Source: an uncultured Collinsella sp.
GTDB taxonomy: Bacteria > Actinomycetota > Coriobacteriia > Coriobacteriales > Coriobacteriaceae
Assembly: GCA_902482615.1 (NCBI GenBank)
Contig: CABTAA010000069.1
Location: 1-7,749, forward strand
Direction of reading: 5' to 3'
Length of the DNA: 7,749 nt
Shown here piece by piece: positions 5,227-7,749 of this stretch. The notes under the pieces were generated by a model. That model saw only the letters and a program-made list of their open reading frames with translations. It had not been told where the DNA came from and searched no databases. Both the position numbers and the translations under genes were made by a program. The number at the start of each line of letters is the position of its first letter. Position 1 is the first letter of the stretch.

Positions 5227-6126
5227 CTAGCGATCACCGCAATCAAAAGAGCCCAAATAATACAGCGAACCCTTCACAACCGAAGCATTAGGGTCTCGGT
5301 CTAAGAAATTGACGCTGTAAGAAGGAGATCCAACGTAAACGTGAGTCTTACCGGCCTCGCAACAGAACAAAATATCGCCAGCGCTGTTCTGTGTCAGAGT
5401 GTTGTAATTCGAGTAATACTCAAGCTCGTCTGACGGAGCTTTTCCCACAACGATCAACCGAGGATCCAGCTTATCCAGCCATGTCTTAGGAACGCGACCG
5501 GACTTCCGACCATGATGCGGCGCAAAAAGAACATCCACAGGCGAAAGCTCAATGTTGTCTTCGATCGCCACCATGTAGTCATTCTCCATGTCACCAAGCC
5601 AAAGTGCACGGACCCCTTCCTCAAGCGAGTAGAGAATCGCAGGACTAATATTATTGGGTTTATCAGAGCTTTCTGCATCCCGCAAAGCATCCTGGAAGGT
5701 CTCATTATTCTCATCGGGCCAGAGGACGCTAATCCCAGCAGAGCCTCGCTCACCATCAGAAACGTTCATCCATTTACGCTTACACCCCTTGTATATTTTG
5801 TAAGCGCACGACGACCCCTTTAACTCCTTATACTTTTTAAAGCTCTCGGTCTCTGTGGACTTAGAGACATTATTGTCAACGCAATAGAAATTCTTGATAA
5901 GCCCGAGCTCATCAAGATACTCAATACCCTGGATATGATCTTGGTCCGGATGCGTACTGATAAAACGAACGACGCCCTTTTTCCCTGCAAGGTTTTTGAC
6001 CTCATCAAGGATTTCCGACTTACGCTCATCGGTAATATTACAGTCAATCATGCTGAAGTTATCAGTATTGTGATTGATATAAAACATGTCGCCGTTATCA
6101 ACGGACAGAGACTTAATCTCGCTCAT
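5227..6126 (-). CDS. ComEC-type metallo-beta-lactamase-fold hydrolase, 299 aa
   Basis: Stand-alone MBL-fold enzyme of the type found as the C-terminal domain of ComEC/Rec2, lacking the membrane parts. Seen: metal motif H59-P-D61-x-D63-H64 in ISTHPDQDHIQG, the usual HxDxDH form of that subfamily; GD at 178-179 in ALWLGDMEND; and FAPHHGRKSG (H204, H205). After these comes the family's C-terminal pattern, ending in THVYVG. All expected metal ligands are present, so it is probably active as a phosphodiesterase or nuclease; the substrate is unknown. There is no signal peptide, so it is cytoplasmic or membrane-associated through its partner. I chose the ATG at 6126 because AGGAG lies 10 nt before it; an in-frame TTG at 6144 would overlap that site. 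The gene overlaps the upstream TM gene by 14 nt, so the two are translationally coupled. Confidence 0.85.
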   Translation of the reverse strand: MSEIKSLSVDNGDMFYINHNTDNFSMIDCNITDERKSEILDEVKNLAGKKGVVRFISTHPDQDHIQGIEYLDELGLIKNFYCVDNNVSKSTETESFKKYKELKGSSCAYKIYKGCKRKWMNVSDGERGSAGISVLWPDENNETFQDALRDAESSDKPNNISPAILYSLEEGVRALWLGDMENDYMVAIEDNIELSPVDVLFAPHHGRKSGRVPKTWLDKLDPRLIVVGKAPSDELEYYSNYNTLTQNSAGDILFCCEAGKTHVYVGSPSYSVNFLDRDPNASVVKGSLYYLGSFDCGDR

Positions 6127-6634
6127 GGTTATCACACTCCTCAAGATTGAAGTTGATTCGTTTTTCTACATACCATTCCTGCTTGACCCAAGCGATAACA
6201 AACAGAACAGTAAAAGCGAATAGGGTCACAAAAGCCGCTTCAAATCGAAAAGATTCCGGCAGCAACGATGCGAGCAGAACAATGACGAGCAAAACACCCG
6301 CCCCAGCCATGCTGCGATACATGTTTGAAATCATTAGGATCTGTTCGACCTTAGGATCGTTTTTCTGAGCATACGCAAAGGCAGAATAGTCCCGTTTTCT
6401 GGTAGGCTTCAGGTTTTGAACCAACGGCTCAATGCAGAGAGAGCCAATCCGTGAAGCAATAAGCCCGAGAACATAACTCATCACAGATAACGCCATCCAG
6501 TTAGAACAATCGATAAAACTGCCCAACGGTGTCTGACTGGCGAAATATGTTACGAGTGCGCCGGGTATGAGCACATTGAACAGATCATAAGCAGAAATCT
6601 TCCCAAGCAACTCATTAAGAAAGTTATTGACCAA
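6113..6634 (-). CDS. Four-TM membrane protein paired with the MBL hydrolase, 173 aa
   Basis: I do not recognise a named family. Seen: a short cytoplasmic N-terminus, then hydrophobic segments at about 14-35 (SAYDLFNVLIPGALVTYF), 46-66, 108-126 and 131-150. A basic loop (NLKPTRKRDYSAF) lies between TM2 and TM3, and the tail is charged (KQEWYVEKRINFNLEECDNHERD). The YDLFNVLIPG motif at the first TM resembles small membrane proteins seen in two-gene phage-defence operons such as KwaA of Kiwa (a resemblance only; the partner differs). I chose TTG at 6634 because AGGAG lies 8 nt before it; the in-frame GTG at 6643 sits almost on top of that site. The gene's end overlaps the MBL gene. Likely role: membrane anchor, sensor or effector for the hydrolase (inference). 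Confidence 0.75.
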   Translation of the reverse strand: MVNNFLNELLGKISAYDLFNVLIPGALVTYFASQTPLGSFIDCSNWMALSVMSYVLGLIASRIGSLCIEPLVQNLKPTRKRDYSAFAYAQKNDPKVEQILMISNMYRSMAGAGVLLVIVLLASLLPESFRFEAAFVTLFAFTVLFVIAWVKQEWYVEKRINFNLEECDNHERD

Positions 6635-6643
6635 TAATCTCAC

Positions 6644-7080
6644 TCCTCCAATAATCCAGAAGCCATCCTCCGCAATTTTTGCGCACTATCCAGCCCTGCC
6701 ACGCAAGTGAAAGGTTGCTGAAGAAAAGCAATTTGTAAATGAGTTGAGCAAACAGGAGCGCATACTGCTGTTGACCAATAAGCGCACACGCCCCTAAAGA
6801 AATTTAATGGACCATCAATATGGCCTCGATTTTGACAGCTATTCCTTCCGACTCCTTCCGAACAATTAGGTTGTAATGGGGAAACGACGCTTCTCGTTGT
6901 TTCAATTGTAGCCCTTCGCCAGTTCCATATCCTGTATTCTTTTTTGATGATGAGCACAAGATGTTGTGTTTTAACAGGTAAACGCAGCTAAAATAATGCG
7001 GAACTTATTCACGCGAAATTACGAGTCAGCTCATCCCCTTGTAGACAGCACCCTTGACCTGCATGAAAACATAATTAGAC
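6644..7080. other. Gene-free upstream region of the TM-MBL operon
   Basis: No supported gene. A minus-strand frame (6640-6957) is open for 105 codons, but its GTG has no ribosome binding site and the translation is Cys-rich and unlike a protein. An imperfect 9-bp inverted repeat, GAAACGACG / CGTTGTTTC (about 6881-6903, one mismatch), could be an operator. The promoter of the TM-MBL operon should lie in this stretch, but I could not find a convincing -35/-10 pair. Confidence 0.4.
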
Positions 7081-7203
7081 TCAATCGCTTTCGCCCGGTA
7101 CAAAGTCATCCACATCGAATACCTGTTCGAAATTAACAAAAGATTTTGCTTGACCAACATGTTGAGACGCCCGCTTATTGCCCGGTCGTAAGCCGCAATA
7201 AAC
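7081..7203 (-). pseudogene. Possible C-terminal gene remnant, about 40 codons
   Basis: A minus-strand frame without start codon ends in a TGA at 7081 and reads protein-like, especially its end SFVNFEQVFDVDDFVPGESD. It stays open further upstream but becomes unconvincing past 7203. No family recognised. Composition is AT-richer than the next remnant. It may be a truncated gene of the island, or chance. Confidence 0.25.
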
Positions 7204-7301
7204 TAGGCGGCAGCCTAGCGGACTTTTCCTGGAAGGTCTCGGTGGCGAGTCTCGAAGAGGCGCAAGGCGACCTCATGCTGGAGTTGCCGCATCAGGCATA
7301 G
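7203..7301 (+). pseudogene. Possible 3' remnant of a host gene at the island edge
   Basis: The plus-strand frame ends in a TAG at 7299-7301 and has strong G/C preference at third positions, like the flanking host genes: SLADFSWKVSVASLEEAQGD followed by LMLELPHQA. There is no start codon or ribosome binding site, and sequence to its left turns AT-rich. This is what a host gene truncated by an insertion would look like. A CTAGGC / GCCTAG hairpin (7203-7218, 4-nt loop) lies at the junction. Family unknown; the coding claim rests on composition. Confidence 0.3.
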
Positions 7302-7389
7302 TCAACGAAGCACGGGTCAGAGCGCCGCCGGGGACTAAAGCGAGCCCTCCCCCTCCCCAACATTCCCCAGAAAGTTCGCTGATGTTGAC

Positions 7390-7414
7390 TGGGGTTCCCG
7401 TAAAATTAACCCCA
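7390..7414. promoter_or_regulatory. Inverted repeat upstream of the surface protein gene
   Basis: TGGGGTT (7390-7396) and AACCCCA (7408-7414) form a perfect 7-bp inverted repeat with an 11-nt loop, about 72 bp before the start codon. TTGACT (7385-7390) and TAAAAT (7401-7406) overlap it but are only 10 bp apart, so they are not a normal promoter pair. Candidate operator or leader structure. Confidence 0.35.
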
Positions 7415-7486
7415 ACAAAATATGTGCGGAGTGCTGGCCTGGTGCTGCCTTCGGACCCTATTGGCTGCTCACCGAGAGGCTCCGCT

Positions 7487-7749
7487 ATGAAACGATCCCT
7501 TTACTACCTGCTCTGCGCGATCGCGTGCACGTCCATGGTGAGCGCGACGATGCCTATGGCAGCCATTGCGGAGGCGATTCAGCCTCAGGAGACCGCCGGG
7601 CAACAGGCGCAAGCCACCGACACGAGCAGCGACACGAGCAAGGCCAAAGACGGCACCAACACAAATGCGTCAGCAGACACCGCAGGGGACAGCAGCGCAA
7701 CATCCACCGGCACCAGCGCAGCCAACACGGAAAGCGCCGACGACACCAG
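7487..7749 (+). CDS. Secreted Ser/Thr-rich surface protein, N-terminus (continues past window)
   Basis: Only the first 87 codons are present. Seen: MKRSLYYLLCAIAC opens a Sec signal peptide with basic n-region and hydrophobic core up to about residue 28. Plausible signal peptidase I cleavage is after AIA (28) or AEA (30). From residue 35 on, the chain is a low-complexity Thr/Ser/Ala/Asp/Gln linker (for example TDTSSDTSKAKDGTNTNASA), typical of the mature N-terminus of large Gram-positive cell-surface proteins. Cys14 is not in a good lipobox. The ATG follows GAGAGG (7473-7478) at 8 nt. GC content and codon use match the PelD-like gene, so this is probably host backbone. The functional domains are outside the window, so its role (adhesin, enzyme or other) cannot be told. 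Confidence 0.8.
   Translation, partial: MKRSLYYLLCAIACTSMVSATMPMAAIAEAIQPQETAGQQAQATDTSSDTSKAKDGTNTNASADTAGDSSATSTGTSAANTESADDT

Noticed and set aside
6640..6957. Minus-strand 105-codon frame upstream of the TM gene
   Set aside because: GTG start without ribosome binding site and Cys-rich, unprotein-like composition. The segment more likely holds the operon promoter.
7300..7486. Riboswitch in the leader of the surface protein gene
   Set aside because: Only one 7-bp inverted repeat is seen; no c-di-GMP or other known riboswitch motif could be matched.
1..7749. Integrase, transposase, tRNA, rRNA or att direct repeats marking the island
   Set aside because: None could be found by reading; the island status rests on composition and gene content only.

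Overview
The window looks like a Coriobacteriia (Collinsella-like) chromosome. The two flanking genes, at 1-1630 and from 7487 to the end, are GC-rich with strong G/C at third codon positions. The middle, about 1650-7195, is visibly more AT-rich and holds accessory genes, gene remnants and repeats. I infer a variable, partly defence-type island between two host genes. I found no integrase, transposase, tRNA, rRNA or CRISPR array. The genus assignment is an inference from style and gene content, not a database match.

Layout. (1) 1-1630, minus: 5' part of a large PelD-like membrane protein, with a degenerate SDR/epimerase domain, four membrane segments, a coiled coil and a GAF domain. (2) 1786-2172, minus: small XRE-type regulator or HigA-like antitoxin. 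Its long upstream stretch holds a perfect 34-bp palindrome (2404-2437) and several smaller inverted repeats. (3) 2517-2776: two tandem, diverged, collinear copies of a ~125-bp element bounded by inverted repeats. (4) 2880-3500: two strong leftward terminators, a 12-bp tandem duplication and a doubtful 62-residue ORF. (5) 3637-3819, minus: decayed C-terminus of a sortase-anchored surface protein. (6) 4008-4979, minus: Abi family (AbiF/AbiD-like, Abi_2) protein with a HEPN RNase motif, its own promoter and a strong terminator. (7) 5227-6634, minus: an overlapping two-gene operon of a four-TM membrane protein and a ComEC-type metallo-beta-lactamase-fold hydrolase. (8) 7081-7301: two probable gene remnants at the point where GC content rises again. 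(9) 7487 to end, plus: start of a secreted Ser/Thr-rich surface protein.

How the genes may work together. The Abi protein is best read as a growth-arresting RNase toxin of abortive infection. Some AbiF proteins are paired with an RNA antitoxin, so the repeat-containing 247-bp gap upstream of it deserves attention. The TM plus MBL pair is translationally coupled, lies directly upstream of the abi gene on the same strand, and is not a defence system I can name. It is the best candidate here for an undescribed two-gene system. The PelD-like and surface-protein genes point to polysaccharide or cell-envelope functions of the host and are probably unrelated to the island.
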